DNA of 64,000 bases, taken from Balaenoptera acutorostrata. Its lineage: Eukaryota > Chordata > Mammalia > Artiodactyla > Balaenopteridae. The notes beneath the pieces are model-generated. The model was given only the letters and a program-made list of their open reading frames with translations. It was not told the origin of the DNA and made no database searches. Location of the stretch: NCBI RefSeq assembly GCF_949987535.1, contig NC_080082.1, forward strand, positions 33,392,011 to 33,456,010. The letters run 5' to 3'. A program made the position numbers and the translations under genes. Positions within the stretch are counted from its first letter, which is position 1. Each line of letters starts with the position of its first letter. Below are positions 11,530-23,539 of the stretch, piece after piece.

Positions 11530-11660
11530 TCAACTCCACTGTGACGAGCTGTGTGACTTTGGGCAAGTTCTGTAAACCCTCTGTGTCTCCGTTTCCTTCT
11601 CTCCAAAAAAGGAATAGTGTGTACCACATAAGTTCCCCGTCCTTTTGGGTCATGTTATTG
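11530..11660 (+). mobile_element. MIR SINE fragment
   Basis: The core GACGAGCTGTGTGACTTTGG with GGCAAGTTCTGTAAACCCTC and TGTGTCTCCGTTTCC is diagnostic of a sense MIR. Confidence 0.75.
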
Positions 11661-11754
11661 AATTATGGATCGTGAATGTAAGCTACTTCTAGACCTGGTA
11701 CATAAAAGCCTCCCACACAATCCTTTGCAGTCTCCTCCTCTGTTCACTGGTTAA

Positions 11755-11962
11755 ATGGAGAACATCCTAAAACCCTAGAGGAGGAAGGGGTCACAGATGC
11801 AATGAACTTCGGTCCCTGAATGACTGCGTGGAGCAGAGCGTCCCTCCAACTTCCACCTGAAATTGGATTTTACTTGAGCAAGAAATATATTTCTATTATG
11901 TTAAGCCTCTGAGATGTTGTTTTTTTCTCTGTTATGGCAAATAGTACTGCCTTAACTTGTAT
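11755..11962 (+). mobile_element. Possible old LTR 3' end
   Basis: GACTGCGTGGAGCAGAGCGT, then GAGCAAGAAATATATTTCTA and TATGTTAAGCCTCTGAGATG resemble the 3' end of an ancient mammalian LTR whose terminal region encodes a polyadenylation site. The family is not assigned. Confidence 0.4.
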
Positions 11963-13515
11963 AAGAGCCGATGGGAAGGGGGACAGAGAATGTTTGCTGG
12001 GGAGGTAACCAACGCCTACCACAATGACCTCCAAATAGCTCTGAGGCAAATAGCTCTGTAGTCATGTGGCACTGCTAACCAGATTCCTGGCTGTGTCATC
12101 GCAGGTTTTTATGCATTACAAAATACAGAACAATTCAACTCAGAGCCTGTGTGGTTTATGTAATGTGCCTAACACAGCACTCTGCCCAGGTGACTTGTAG
12201 CATCGGCATGCAAAGAATCCAGTACTTGGGATTGATTTTTCCAGTGCTTGGATGTCATATTCTTATCAATATGATTTTCAGCTATGTGCTAAAAAACCCA
12301 TAGTATAATAAGTGGCTATAAAAATGTCAGTGTTGGCCCACAGTTAAGACGTGATAGGGGATACGGCCTGTTGCTCAAGACGCATCAGGTCAGCAGCCCC
12401 TCTTTTCAGAGCAAACCCAGAGAAGTCTTCTCCATTTCCACAGTCTCAAAGAACTGGGTTTGAAATATTCGGGGGGGAGACGAGGGTGGAAGGAAGGGTT
12501 TCCTTAAAAGTTCATAAGAATGAAGTTTAAAAATGCATAAAAATTAGGTGTAGCTTGAGTTAGGATGTCTAACTAAATAGGTGGGGGCAGCGTAGTTTAA
12601 AGGTAGAGGGAGTCTCTGAGAGGTGGCAGTGACACAAGTCTGTTGATGTGGCTGAAGGGGACAGGATAGCAGAAGAGAAAAACTGGATTTTATAATAGAA
12701 GCTTCTAAACCTACACTTAACTGACTTATCAGGTTGGTTCATCCCTTCCAAAAAAGACCAACTGACATGCCCACAGGATGCCAAATATACAGAGCCCATA
12801 GACTCATTCCTGATATTCCTGCCACTTTGCTGCCCACCAGTTGAGCTTTATGCTTATCACGAATTATTGTGTAAGCCTCCCAGGCTGTTAATGTCAGTTG
12901 CATTTGTTATAATGATGCCATTTATAGACAAACTGATGCAATGAATATATAAAAATAAAATTAAATTAAAATGTGTAGACTAAACTCCTGGTGGGTGAGA
13001 AATGGGGGAGAAGGGGAGGTGGTCTTTGGCCAGAGGGCAGTATCAACAGACAACAGGATGCTGCAGGGTAAAAATCTTGGGAAATTTTTAATAATTTGGA
13101 GAGAAATATCTAGGGTTAGGTGTTTCAAGGAGAAGTAGCAGAAGTGTTGATTGAGGATACACGTATAAAGCCAATACGTAGGAATTGGTCCTACATGTGG
13201 GGATTGTAATTCCCTTTTTTCTTTATATAGCCCAGCTCATAGCAGGTACAGTAATGACACGGGTAATGATGAAGAAGAGGATGGGGAGGTATCACCTTTT
13301 CATGGAAGCCTTTCCTAATTACACCCTGTGGCTAGGTTTTGTCTCTTCTAGAACAAGTTGCATATCTTTATAGAACGAACCTGACATTGTCCATTTTCTG
13401 TTTATATGGAATATGGAAGGCTGGAACAGTGCCTTACCTAGCCCTGTTTTCCCAATACTTTTCACTCTCCCTGGCACATGCTGTTCAACCATAATTTGCT
13501 GAATTGAATGCAAGG
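11963..13515. other. Unclassified unique stretch
   Basis: No repeat family was recognised with confidence. Open frames at 12569-12799 and 13185-13513 show no domain. Confidence 0.4.
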
Positions 13516-13528
13516 AGAATGAATTCTT

Positions 13529-13837
13529 TTTTTTTTAAATTTTTTCTAAATTTATTTATTTGTTTATTTATTTATGGCTGTGTTGGGTCTTCGTTTCTGT
13601 ACGAGGGCTTTCTCTAGTTGCGGCAAGCGGGGGCCACTCTTCATCGCGGTGCGCGGGCCTCTCACTATCGCGGCCTCTCTTGTTGTGGAGCACAGGCTCC
13701 AGACGCGCAGGCTCAGTAATTGTGGCTCACGGGCCCAGTTGCTCCGCGGCATGCGGGATCCTCCCAGACCAGGGCTCGAACTCGTGTCCCCAGCATTGGC
13801 AGGCAGATTCTCAACCACTGCGCCACCAGGGAAGCCC
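13529..13837 (-). mobile_element. CHR SINE, full length, antisense
   Basis: This is a complete tRNA-Glu-derived SINE in reverse. The tail (TTTATTTATTTATGG) is on the left and the tRNA head is on the right, with reversed B box AGGGCTCGAACTCG and reversed A box ACCACTGCGCCACC. A perfect 13-bp target-site duplication AGAATGAATTCTT flanks it at 13516-13528 and 13838-13850. Such elements are transcribed by RNA polymerase III and copied in trans by LINE machinery. The open frames running through it are not genes. Confidence 0.95.
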
Positions 13838-13850
13838 AGAATGAATTCTT

Positions 13851-14737
13851 AAATATGTAAAAAGAGGAGGTTACTCTTTATCAGCCTTTATCAGCTCTTC
13901 AACAATGTTCTCTTTTGATAACATTAATATCCTGCACGTCACCTCTTTTACCTCTCAAGATCCTGGTGTGTCCCTCCACCAGAAATGCCCTGCTTGGTAG
14001 AGAAAATGTAGACATTTCTCCACCAGCCAAGAGGATCTTCAGTGTTTCAGTGTGTTTTGTTCTAGGAAAGCAAAAATGCTCTCCTGCCCCTGCTATACAA
14101 TTACAACAACAGATATTCTTTCAACACCCACTTCCCCAGATTCGGATCTGCACCCATCTCCCAGGGGGTGGTATCGTCCCAGCTCCCTGATTTGAGAGTT
14201 TCTGCTCCAGTTCATCCCTGAACCCTTTTACAACTCAAAATTCTGTGAGCCAGTTTGTTGCCAACATTTGGTCAGGAGATGAATGGGAGACAAGAGGGAT
14301 TTAAAAAATATATTGGGCAGCTTTGTTCGTAAGCTGGCATTGGTGCCACTGTGTTTCTGGAGAGGTTTTGTGGTCAGATTTTGATTATTTGCTAGTTTTG
14401 GCAACTGCTGAGTTGTTAGGTCTCATATTGTTTCTATCATTTTTTACAGTTTCTTGTTTAACTCTTTGCTGGCAGAACGTTTTAGGCACGCATCAAGATC
14501 AGACGTGATTTAAAACAGAAATGGCAATTGTGTCTCCTTTTGACCTCAGGCTCACCTGGCAGGACCTGACTCCAAGCCGTTGGACAACATTCAACCTCCA
14601 CTATGTGTTAGTGGATTGTAGTGGGCTGTGCGTGGTCAGCGTGATCTCATAAACAGGACAAAAGACTTTATTCCATCTAAAGAAGAGAGAGAATTAAAAT
14701 TCCCTACAAGTAGGACCAATGAATGCATATTGGCTTT
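13851..14737. other. Unclassified unique stretch
   Basis: Nothing recognisable beyond short domain-free open frames (for example 13915-14190). Confidence 0.4.
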
Positions 14738-14751
14738 ATAAATTTATTCTC

Positions 14752-15003
14752 AGTGGGGGGGGGGGGATAAATCAGGAGCTTGAGATTAACATATTCACAT
14801 TACTATACATAAAATAGATAACCAGCAAGGACCTACTATATAGCACAGGGAACGCCACTCAATATTCTGTGATAACGTATATGAGAAAAGAATCTGAAAA
14901 AGAATGAATACATTACATGTATAACTGAATCACTTTGCTGTACACCTGAAACTAACATAATGTTGTAAATCAACTATACTCCAATAAAATTAAAAATAAA
15001 TAA
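14752..15003 (+). mobile_element. 5'-truncated L1 3' UTR insertion
   Basis: This is about 250 bp of cetartiodactyl L1 3' end. It starts at a G12 tract (14755-14766) and contains AGATAACCAGCAAGGACCTA, TATAGCACAGGGAACGCC, CACTTTGCTGTACACCTGAA and CAACTATACTCCAATAAAAT. It ends in an A-rich TAAAAATAAATA tail. A perfect 14-bp duplication ATAAATTTATTCTC flanks it (14738-14751 and 15004-15017), which proves a target-primed insertion that was truncated at its 5' end. Confidence 0.93.
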
Positions 15004-15017
15004 ATAAATTTATTCTC

Positions 15018-15484
15018 CTTCAACACTTTTGATATACTTCTCCTTGAACATCTGATCCTACACATTTCTCTCCAGATTCTTACAAGAATCTGGAATTACA
15101 AAATTCCCAAGGTTTTTGTCATTCAGCATCTGGTTGTCTGTTGCTACCATCCTCTGGCCAAAGACCATTTCCCCTCCCCCCATGTTCCCCACCCTCTCGG
15201 AGTTTAATCTATACATTTTTAAACTTTATCCTTAGGAAATTTAGAGGAAACCCTTCCTTCCATACTCCCTTCCTCCTCAAATATTTCAAACCCAGTTTTT
15301 TGAGACTGTGGAAATGGATGAACGCTTCTCTGCATTTGGCCTGAAAAAGAGGTGTCACTGACCTGACAGTGTCTCGAGTCACTGTAACTGGCCCCCAGTG
15401 ATCGCTGTCTGCTGAAATTGTGGAATCTCCTCTCCTTAAGGGAGGGCTGAGGCTAGCGCTCACTTCTAAAGAAAAGTTTACAAA
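15018..15484. other. Unclassified stretch
   Basis: No recognised repeat or gene; pyrimidine-rich around 15140-15200. Confidence 0.4.
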
Positions 15485-15873
15485 TACAGCAAAAGTGATA
15501 GGATGTCATGTTCAAGATTAGGTTACAAAAGGATTCTGGTTATCACTTCTCTCTCCTTCTCCCTCTGGCTCTGAAGGAAGCAAGGTACCATGTCATGAAT
15601 AGCTCTCTGGAGATCCCAAGTCCTAAGGTCAACCAACAGCCAGTGAGGACCCAGGGCCTGCCACCATGGGATCTTCCTCACGTCCACTTTTGAGATGGCA
15701 GTAGCCCTGGCTGATTCCTTGATTTCATCCTTGCCCTGAGTCAGAGGTACCTAGCTAAGCTGCGCCAGATTCTTGACTGCCCCACCCCTGCAAATTTGTA
15801 AGATTATAAGCCTGTGTTGTTTGAAGCCAGTACATTTTGGTAATTCGTTATGCAGCGATAGATCACTAATACA
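15485..15873 (+). mobile_element. MLT1-type LTR, 5'-truncated
   Basis: The 3' two thirds of a MaLR LTR remain. Landmarks are GATGTCATGTTCAAGATTAG, CATCCTTGCCCTGAGTCAGA, GCTAAGCTGCGCCAGATTCT and the terminal CGATAGATCACTAATACA. It resembles the LTR at 43504-44054. Confidence 0.75.
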
Positions 15874-17589
15874 GACTCCTAACAAATGTGGCAAGGAAGA
15901 AACTGACAATAAGAATCTGTATGAATCTCACTCAAGCTTATGTCCTTTGGGATCAATTAGACAATTTGGGATCCTAATAAAATTCTCAAACCCTTATCTT
16001 CAGAAGGGAAGAGTGAGGGTCCGTGTGTCCTCTCTTCCCTTGTCCGGGCACCCAGAGTAGCCCCTTAGCAATGGTAGCCCCTTCTCCCAGAATAAGGTCT
16101 GTAAGTGACAGCACTACATAGGGATGGGGCTACCTCTGGGTTTTTCCTTTACATTTCTCATTTTATTGCTGGAAACATTTTCTTTTTCACATTAAAATAT
16201 TTCGAATTTCCCCCCCAACTGTGTGTGTAAAACCTCCCCAAGTTTCTCCTCCAGAGATTATCATCCTTTTTCTTTTAGTAAATGTTTTCCTCCCCGAAGT
16301 GGTTCACTCCAGGGAGAAGGAGATGTCAGGGCTCCTTGCAATTCTAGGGGACTTTCCCCATCCACACCTTCCCACAGGTGACTGTGTGACCATCTGGAGC
16401 AAAAGTCAAATGGCGAAAAGCTTCATTAACAATAATTGACAGTGCTTGGACCTGGGTTGAACTGAGTGCTAATTTTAAATCTGGTCTGGAAGAAGAATTG
16501 GATAGGCAAATAATATAAATCAGTAGATTTTCTGTTACCTACAGCCTCAGGAAAATAATTCTGGAATTGACCATGCTTAACACAGAACTGGCTCTCATAC
16601 TGGTACCTGGAACACACCCAGCACCCAGGACTCAGCTTGGCACAGATCAGGGATTGAACTAGTATTTGTTGAATAAACGAATGACTAGCACTTATATGGA
16701 TTGCCCCTTCTTCAAGGAATCAGAACATGAAAAACCTTTAACACTAAAATGCTACTGAAAATATTAAAAACCTCTTTGGTTCTGAAATGGCATGAAAGGT
16801 CATAGACACGTTAAAGAAATGTTCAAAAGTAGCATTAAGGAAAAATTTCCAGTGATAGAATATTTACTATACCAACATTATTGCAGTTGATGGTTATTAA
16901 TGTTTATTTATTAGGCAAAAAAAACCTCTGTAAAACATGTTGTTGAAAAGGATAGAAATAACTTTTATTGAGTCCTACTATATGTCATTAGCTTGTTTAT
17001 TTCCTTCCTACCACTGATTACTACTAGAAAAGATTTTGTCTATTTAGTTATTCATTTCTGTCCCCCATCACATACACACCATACTGAACGTAAACCCCAA
17101 AAGGGTGGCAATAGAATCAGTTCTATTTACCACTTTTCTACAGCTCTGGAGTACAGACCTGTCACGTTGCAGCCCTGCAAACAAATATATACATATGTTT
17201 AAACTTATAAGTATTTGTTGAATGACTGAATTAATAGCTTATTGACTGCAAATTGATTAAAGCGTGTTTTCACTTAGTGCAAAGAATTTAAAGACCAGGT
17301 CCTCGAGGCAAGAACTTTTAGAATACTCCTCCACCCCTAACCATTCCTCAACCCTTTTCTTTATTAAGAACAAAATACTTAATCCTCTGTGGGGTCCCCA
17401 GTTTTGTGGGACTTCCCTCCTCCCAACACAGGGAGGTTGCCTGGGAAGTAAGCCCCCAAATTCAGCCTAAGGCTAGATGGATGGTTTCAAGGGGACGGAG
17501 GGAAGGGGTTGATGCAGGGCCCATTCAGTGCCTCCGAGCGGGACCCACAGCAAGTGCTTTCCTAGAGACCCCATAGCTCCTGGATGTTG
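15874..17589. other. Mostly unclassified; short L2 3'-end traces
   Basis: CTCAGCTTGGCACAGATCAG followed by TATTTGTTGAATAAACGAAT near 16630-16682, and TAAGTATTTGTTGAATGACT near 17209, look like worn L2 3' ends. No gene is visible. Confidence 0.4.
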
Positions 17590-18480
17590 GACTCTGTGCT
17601 AGTTAATAAATGAGATCTGACAAGACTTTCATCTGAAATGGCATTTCCCTCTAAGGCTCCTCTCAATCTTCACTGGAGCCACCGATAACAGGAGAAAAAT
17701 AGAAGGAAACATTGTGAAACCGGGGAGACTGCTGTTAACAGCTCAGAGGGGAAAAAAAAATTTTTTTTGGGCATTCATCTCAAATTACCTAAGACTTCAG
17801 ATTTAAGCTCAATTTGCTGCAAGAATTGTATCCAAAACTGGGATAACTCCATTCCTTTTATTCGAGTTCAGTTTTTCTCCTTCTGGTTTTTATTTTTAGC
17901 AGTGCTTCAATTATTTTAAGATGATAATAATCGTCAGACTTTTTTTTTGGTTCTGAATTTAGGGAGAACGAGGCCAACAGTTCTCTTTATCAAAGTCTTC
18001 AAGAACCCAAACTTTCACAGTCCCACATTCTGCTCCCAAGACATTAACTCTAATTAAGCTAATCAAACCCATGCACAGTCGTAAGAATAAAAAGTACTAA
18101 AGAACAAGACAATTCTATGAGAAACAGATATTATGCAATGAAAATAAAATGAATTCTCCAGACTTTTTAAACTACTGTTCCATGAAATACATTTATTTTT
18201 TTTTAATGAGCTTTGATCTTTTTTTCATTTCATAGACCAAGATGTTGTCATTAGAGGAATGAATTACTTCCTTTAGGTTGACCTCATTCATATTCTATCG
18301 CAAGAGCCAATCCGATTACAACTGCAATTGAGCATAATCCAATTACAATTTGTATTCCAAAATATAACGTGATCCTCTGAACTTGAGAACCAACTGGATT
18401 CCGAAGTTGGTGAGAAAGGCAGAAATTCCCATTTGCGTGAATCAGAAAAGACTACTTACAGGCAGATTTGGAGGAACTGC
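17590..18480. promoter_or_regulatory. Candidate conserved non-coding regulatory block
   Basis: This is about 0.9 kb of repeat-free AT-rich sequence with many homeodomain-type cores. GCTGTTAACAGC at 17731-17742 is a perfect palindrome. An A9T8 junction lies at 17752-17768. AACTCTAATTAAGCTAATCA occurs near 18046-18065. AATCCGATTACAA (18309-18321) and AATCCAATTACAA (18336-18348) form a spaced repeat. The block resembles developmental enhancers near regulatory genes, but its conservation and activity are inferred. Confidence 0.45.
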
Positions 18481-19242
18481 ATTCCGAGAGTTAGAAAAAT
18501 GGAAAGACCAGCCCACAGCTCCCTCACACTAAAAACCTCAGTCAGATGTCCTCCTGGACTAGGCAGATAACTCCTGGCCTTGGACCATCCCCCAAATACC
18601 CTTCATTAATCTATTTGCTTTTACTTCCCACCGCTCTCAACTGCATTGTTTTATGTCTTCACTTTCATGGGAGCTTCCTGGCTTTTCCACCCACCTCTTC
18701 CTTTTGCTCCCCCACCTGTGGTCATGTCTTTTGAGCTTCTCTCAAGGCTAGTTTTAGACTGAACACCTCCACCCACATAGATGCCCTTTTTCCCACTGGG
18801 AAAAGATTGACATTCAGCTTGGCCAAGGGTTCCTACAGTTGATTCTTCCTGAGTCTCTCATTGGTTCATGAGAAAACAGATCATTTTATTTTCTTGGTTT
18901 ACCATCTAGGAATGCTGTAGAGGTAAAGTGTTTTGTAAAACAAAATCTATAAAGGGCCTTATGCAAGAATGACTAATACTGCAGTGTCTTATTCTGGAAG
19001 AAATCCAAGGAGAGGCAGTGATGAGGAATCTAAGTGGCTAGAACCCCCTGGAATTGTGCAGCGTACCACTCTATGCAGTGGCCCTGATGTCAGACAAATG
19101 TGTTGTCCTTACAGATATATTCGGGAGAATGAGGCATAAGGACTGAAGGGAGAATAAGGACAGGAGAAAGCAAAACTAAAGAAAAAAAGATGGGAAAATG
19201 ACAGAGAAAAGAGGCTGGTGATGTGGAATGATGCCCATAAAC

Positions 19243-19245
<3 letters not shown>
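18481..19245. other. Unclassified stretch
   Basis: No repeat or gene recognised; domain-free open frame at 18546-18734. Confidence 0.4.

Positions 19246-19280
<35 letters not shown>
19246..19280. repeat. (TG)n microsatellite
   Basis: A pure TG run of about 35 bp. Confidence 0.95.
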
Positions 19281-19282
<2 letters not shown>

Positions 19283-20071
19283 CCATAGAAAAAGATCTAG
19301 GAGGATATGTACATGCTCTTAATAAGTGCTACATCTGGGTTGTGGGATGGAGTATGATTTTGATTTTTAATGGCAACTTTTATAGTTTTCAAAAATCAAT
19401 AATAAAAGAAGATGCAAAGGATTTGAGAAGCATGCACTAAATCCTGGTTAGGGAGGGGGTTGATAGAGAGAAGACACACAGCTGTAGACTTTAGCATCAG
19501 ACTTTGACACCCATCATCCGTTACCATCCACACTTATATATGCAAGAGACAAGGGTTAGTGACAAGGGGGAGAAACCAGGGGGAATCAATAAAGTCAAGC
19601 TTGTGGAATGCTGCCCACTAATACTGTCAAGTGAGTTCCTCTTGCCTCTCCTGGCTTTGAGGATTCATGTTGAAGTGATGGCTGAAGACAGGCAGTAAGT
19701 CGCATCACCAAGGGAGTCAATATAGATGAAAGAGAAGACCACAGTGGTTAGATGCTCGTAAATACCCTCTTTGGAGCACACAGGGGAAGATAAAAGTTGG
19801 TATGAGAATGAAAGTCATCCAAGAAGAAGGAAAAGCATTGTTAGAACTGTGCTGTGGATACCAAGGGACCAAAGAAAGAGTTGGCATTATTACAAAGCAC
19901 TATTAGGGGTGCAAATGAGAGAAATGCAACTCAAATTGGCTTAACTCAAAATTGCTCCAATAACCAAAATGTCTAGGGATGTCTTAACTCCACTCCATCC
20001 AACACATCTTGCCTGTACAGCATCTGGGCACCATTCAATCCTTTGGTGGTACTCACATCCCAAGTACTTTT

Positions 20072-20072
20072 A

Positions 20073-20107
<35 letters not shown>

Positions 20108-20149
20108 TATATATACACACACACATATATATACACACACACACACACA
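20072..20149. repeat. Alternating (TA)n/(CA)n compound microsatellite
   Basis: TA and CA blocks alternate three times (TA, CA, TA, CA, TA, CA) over about 78 bp. The block order points to repeated duplication of a compound unit. Confidence 0.9.
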
Positions 20150-20547
20150 TTTTATGTCATGAACTCTTTTACTGCATATTACAGTTTCATGCTTATTACT
20201 GAGGCACTTGGAACAGGAAAGCTAGAGACCAATTTTACCAAATATTGTAATTTTTCACCTTTCAGAAGCAGTAGGTTTGTGGTGATGACTGTAGGAAATA
20301 TCTTACTGAGTGTAGCTCATTCCTGAATAGTTACTAATAACATTGCCTTGCAAATATGAAGAACATAGTACTTTTTCAAAGGGCTTTCTCATCTATCATG
20401 TTGCTTTGCCCTTGGAGCAACCCTGAAAGACAGGCTGCGTGATCTCATGCCCATTTGAGAGATATCGTAAGTGAGGTCCTCCCCAAGGCTGTAGCTAATC
20501 AGAGGCAGAACTGAAGCAAAAATCCAGGATTCTGAACTTAGATCTAG

Positions 20548-20690
20548 GTGGTATGGTTTAATGGTTAAGAGCACAGGCTCTGAGTCAAACTGTTTAGGTT
20601 TAATTCCAACTTCATCAGGCATTGGTTATATGCTCATAAGCAAGTCATTTAGCTGCTTTGTCATTCAGTTTCCTCACTGTTAAAATGAGA
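20548..20690 (+). mobile_element. MIR SINE
   Basis: Head and core are both present: GGTTAAGAGCACAGGCTCTG with GAGTCAAACTG, then AAGCAAGTCATTTAGCTGC and GTTTCCTCACTGTTAAAATG. It abuts the MLT1 LTR that begins at 20691. Confidence 0.85.
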
Positions 20691-21129
20691 TGTTGTAGAT
20701 TGAATGATGTCCCCCCAAAAGATATGTTCAAGTTCCAACCCCAGGCACCTGTGAATGGGATCTTATTTGGAAGTAGATGTAATCAAGCTAAAATGAGGTT
20801 ATTCTGCACTAGGGTGGACCTGATGACTGATGTCTTTACAGGAAGAGGTAACGTTGAATGCAGACATATAGAGAGGAGAATGCCACAGACAGAGAAGGCC
20901 ATGTGATGCCGGACACAGAGAAGAGAGAGATGCAGCTGGAAGCCAGGAAATGCCAAGGATCACGGGCAACCACCAGAAATTAGAAAAAGGCAAAGAAGAT
21001 TTTCAGAGCGAGCATGGCCCAGCCCCTTGATTTCTGACTTCTAGCTTCCAGAACTGTGAGAGAATACATTTCTATTGTTTTCACCCAGTTTGTGGTAATT
21101 CATTATGGCAGCCCTCGGAAACAGATACC
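20691..21129 (+). mobile_element. MLT1-type solo LTR (ERVL-MaLR)
   Basis: It starts TGTTGTAGATTGAATGATGT and carries MLT1 landmarks in order: ATGGGATCTTATTTGGAAGT, AGATGTAATCAAGC, TAGGGTGGACCTGATGACTG, CTAGCTTCCAGAACTGTGAG, and TATGGCAGCCCTCGGAAACA near the end. No internal retroviral sequence is adjacent. It is inserted at the end of the MIR at 20548-20690. Confidence 0.85.
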
Positions 21130-22244
21130 TGGGATAATCACATTTCCTGCCTTTGGTAGATTGTATTATTGTTCAATACTTTTGTTCTTCCCTATGGGAA
21201 GATGGATACACCCTCATCTAGTTGATGTCATGTTTGACCATATCACTTGCTTTGGCTGGGGAAATGTTGGTGGGAATGAGATGTACCACTTCCAAGCGGA
21301 AGCTCTTAGAGTCTCGTGAGATTCTGCCATCTTATCTTTTTCCTCTCCCAGGGACACACAGTTCTCAGATAGGGACCACTCCTTCAGCCGAGGTACCCAA
21401 ATGAAAATAACATGTAACATAGTTGGGGAAAAACTGAAATAAGCAGTAATGCAAGCAAAAACAAATCTCTGCTGTTACAATCCTCTAACATTTGAGGTTG
21501 TTTGCTACAGAAGTATAATTTAGCCTAAGGTGACTGATAGGCTACATCATACAGTGTTTGAGGACTCAGTTTCATGATGCTTGTAAAGTGTAGTCCTGGG
21601 CATATATATTACTAATATTATTTAAACACTATTACTGTTTTCTTAACTCAAAGAGCAGATTATAATAATTGAGTGCCAATTATGAGCCTAGATAAAGTGT
21701 TTGGTTCAGAGATGGGTATGTGACCCGAATTAGATAAATACAAATCCTTCCTTGGACTTTTGCTGGCATGTTCTCTTTGGAAGAAGCTGCTTTCTTTTAC
21801 CTGGACTCCCAGCTACAAGAGTGACATATACCTGGCACCGGAGGGGGCTATCTTTTCCACGGTAAGGAGAGAGTCTAGCTGAAAATGAAGTCAACACAGA
21901 GAAAAGAGGCTAGAGTTAGAGAGAGGAAGGAAAAGCAGTCCTATGGACATCATGTAAGCCCCTCGGATCCAGCTATGCTTAATCAGATGCACCCTTAGAT
22001 TTCCCAGTTACATGAGCCAATCCTTTGCCACTTTTCTTAAGCTGCTTTGAGTCGGGCTTCTGTTAATAGAGAGATTCTTGATGCCTGGGGAAGTGTCCTA
22101 ACTTCCGGCTACCAGATGGATGTTCCTCAAGGATAAAACTTTGCCTCACTCATCGGTGTAATTCTTGTAGCTCTCAGCTCAATGGCGCATATGGGTGTCT
22201 ACTCAATAGTATCTTTGGGAATTTAAGCAGACGATAGGCCCTTA
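21130..22244. other. Unclassified old interspersed sequence
   Basis: The 21690-22070 segment has the worn look of an old interspersed repeat (a GATGGGTATGTGACCCGAAT start and a CATGAGCCAATCCTTTGCCA stretch), but I cannot assign a family. No gene is seen. Confidence 0.35.
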
Positions 22245-22257
22245 AGAGTAATGTTGG

Positions 22258-22557
22258 GGGCTTCCCTGGTGGCGCAGTGGTTGAGAATCTGCCTGCCAAT
22301 GCAGGGGACACGGGTTTGAGCCCTGGTCTGGGAAGATCCCACATGCCGTGGAGCAACTAGACCCGTGAGCCACAACTACTGAGCCTGCACGTCTGGAGAC
22401 TGTGCTCCACAACAAGAGAGGCCACAATAGTGAGAGGCCCGCGCACCACGATGAAGAGTGGCCCCCACTTGCCGCAACTAGAGAAAGCCCTCGCACAGAA
22501 ACGAAGACCCAACACAGCCATAAATAAATAAATAAATAAATAAAATTAAAAAAAAAA
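22258..22557 (+). mobile_element. CHR SINE, full length, sense
   Basis: A complete CHR SINE with A box (TGGCGCAGTGGTTGAGAAT), B box (GGGTTTGAGCCC, one change from the usual GGTTCGAGCCC), the CGATGAAGAGTGGCCCCC body module and a TAAATAAATAAATAAA tail. A 13-bp duplication with one mismatch flanks it (22245-22257 and 22558-22570, AGAGTAATGTTGG against AGAGGAATGTTGG). Confidence 0.95.
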
Positions 22558-22570
22558 AGAGGAATGTTGG

Positions 22571-23535
22571 TCTCTGTATACACATAATCCACAGAGGAAG
22601 TTGTGATTTATGCTACAAAACTATCCTCAGAAGATCACAAATAACGTGTATTCCAAAAAGTATTATTTGAAAAAATCTGAACACTTGAGGAGAAGGAAAG
22701 TTAGAAACTAAAAGCAGTAATTTATCATGTACAAAGCCATTCCAAAGAATCTGTTCAACCTTTCTGAATCTCTGTTTCTTCATCTGTAACATGGGATAAT
22801 ATTAAAAACTTTCTTTTCTTCCTTGGGACCCAATGAGATAATACATGCAAAAATAGGCTACAGAGTTTTACAGCAAACAGTAGAAGTTGTCATCACACAT
22901 TCATAGCTAGAAACACGCTATGTAGACTGAACAAGTTCTACTGGACACTCTTGGGACAAAGAATTGGGATAATGGGGTGATTCCCTTTGAGACTTGAAGG
23001 CTTTTTTACTGGTATAAGCGAAGTGACCCAGTTTATCACAGCAAACAGCCACATTGAAGTTACGTTAACCCCAAGAGGAGAATGATTAAAATCAAGGTAA
23101 AGTATGGATTTTGAGCCTGATTCCTAGAAATCACAGAAGACCACCAGTGAGACTGACAGCAAGTAATCAAACTCAGCAAGACTTGGAAGCCAAAAATATA
23201 AAAGATAACATACTGGCCGATGCTGACTACAACCAAGGAGGACAAATAAAGACACAACAGGCGAGAGGACAGGACAATGGCCAACCTTCCCAGGTATGGA
23301 GACTCATGAGAGCAATCTGCAAGGCTGGGCATTTTTTTGTTCCCAGTGGAAAATATGTTTTTTCTCTAACAGCTCATTCTCCTGACTTGCTTTCCTGTGG
23401 TCCATGTTCCATACAACACCCATGGAGATCTTTGCAAAAAAGTAAAACAAAATTTCTGCATTGGTTAAAACTTCTAAGGGTTTCCTATCACAATGACAAG
23501 AACATCCCAACTCCTTACTGTGGTCTAGAAAGCGC
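22571..23535. other. Mostly unclassified; MIR trace at 22740-22870
   Basis: TGAATCTCTGTTTCTTCATC followed by TGTAACATGGGATAATATTA is the 3' half of a sense MIR. A 143-residue open frame at 23111-23542 has no domain I recognise. A donor-like CCCAG|GTATGG occurs at about 23293, but no convincing gene structure supports it. Confidence 0.45.
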
Positions 23536-23539
23536 CCAG

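Noticed and set aside
13560..13852. Open frames of 80-95 codons in several frames inside CHR SINEs (also at 22242-22592, 35218-35506, 55387-55720 and 60729-61023)
   Set aside because: The same peptide-like strings recur at every CHR copy and on both strands. They are translations of a non-coding tRNA-derived SINE.
20072..20149. Regularly spaced short repeats that might suggest a CRISPR array
   Set aside because: These are dinucleotide microsatellites in a mammalian genome; no spacer-repeat structure exists.
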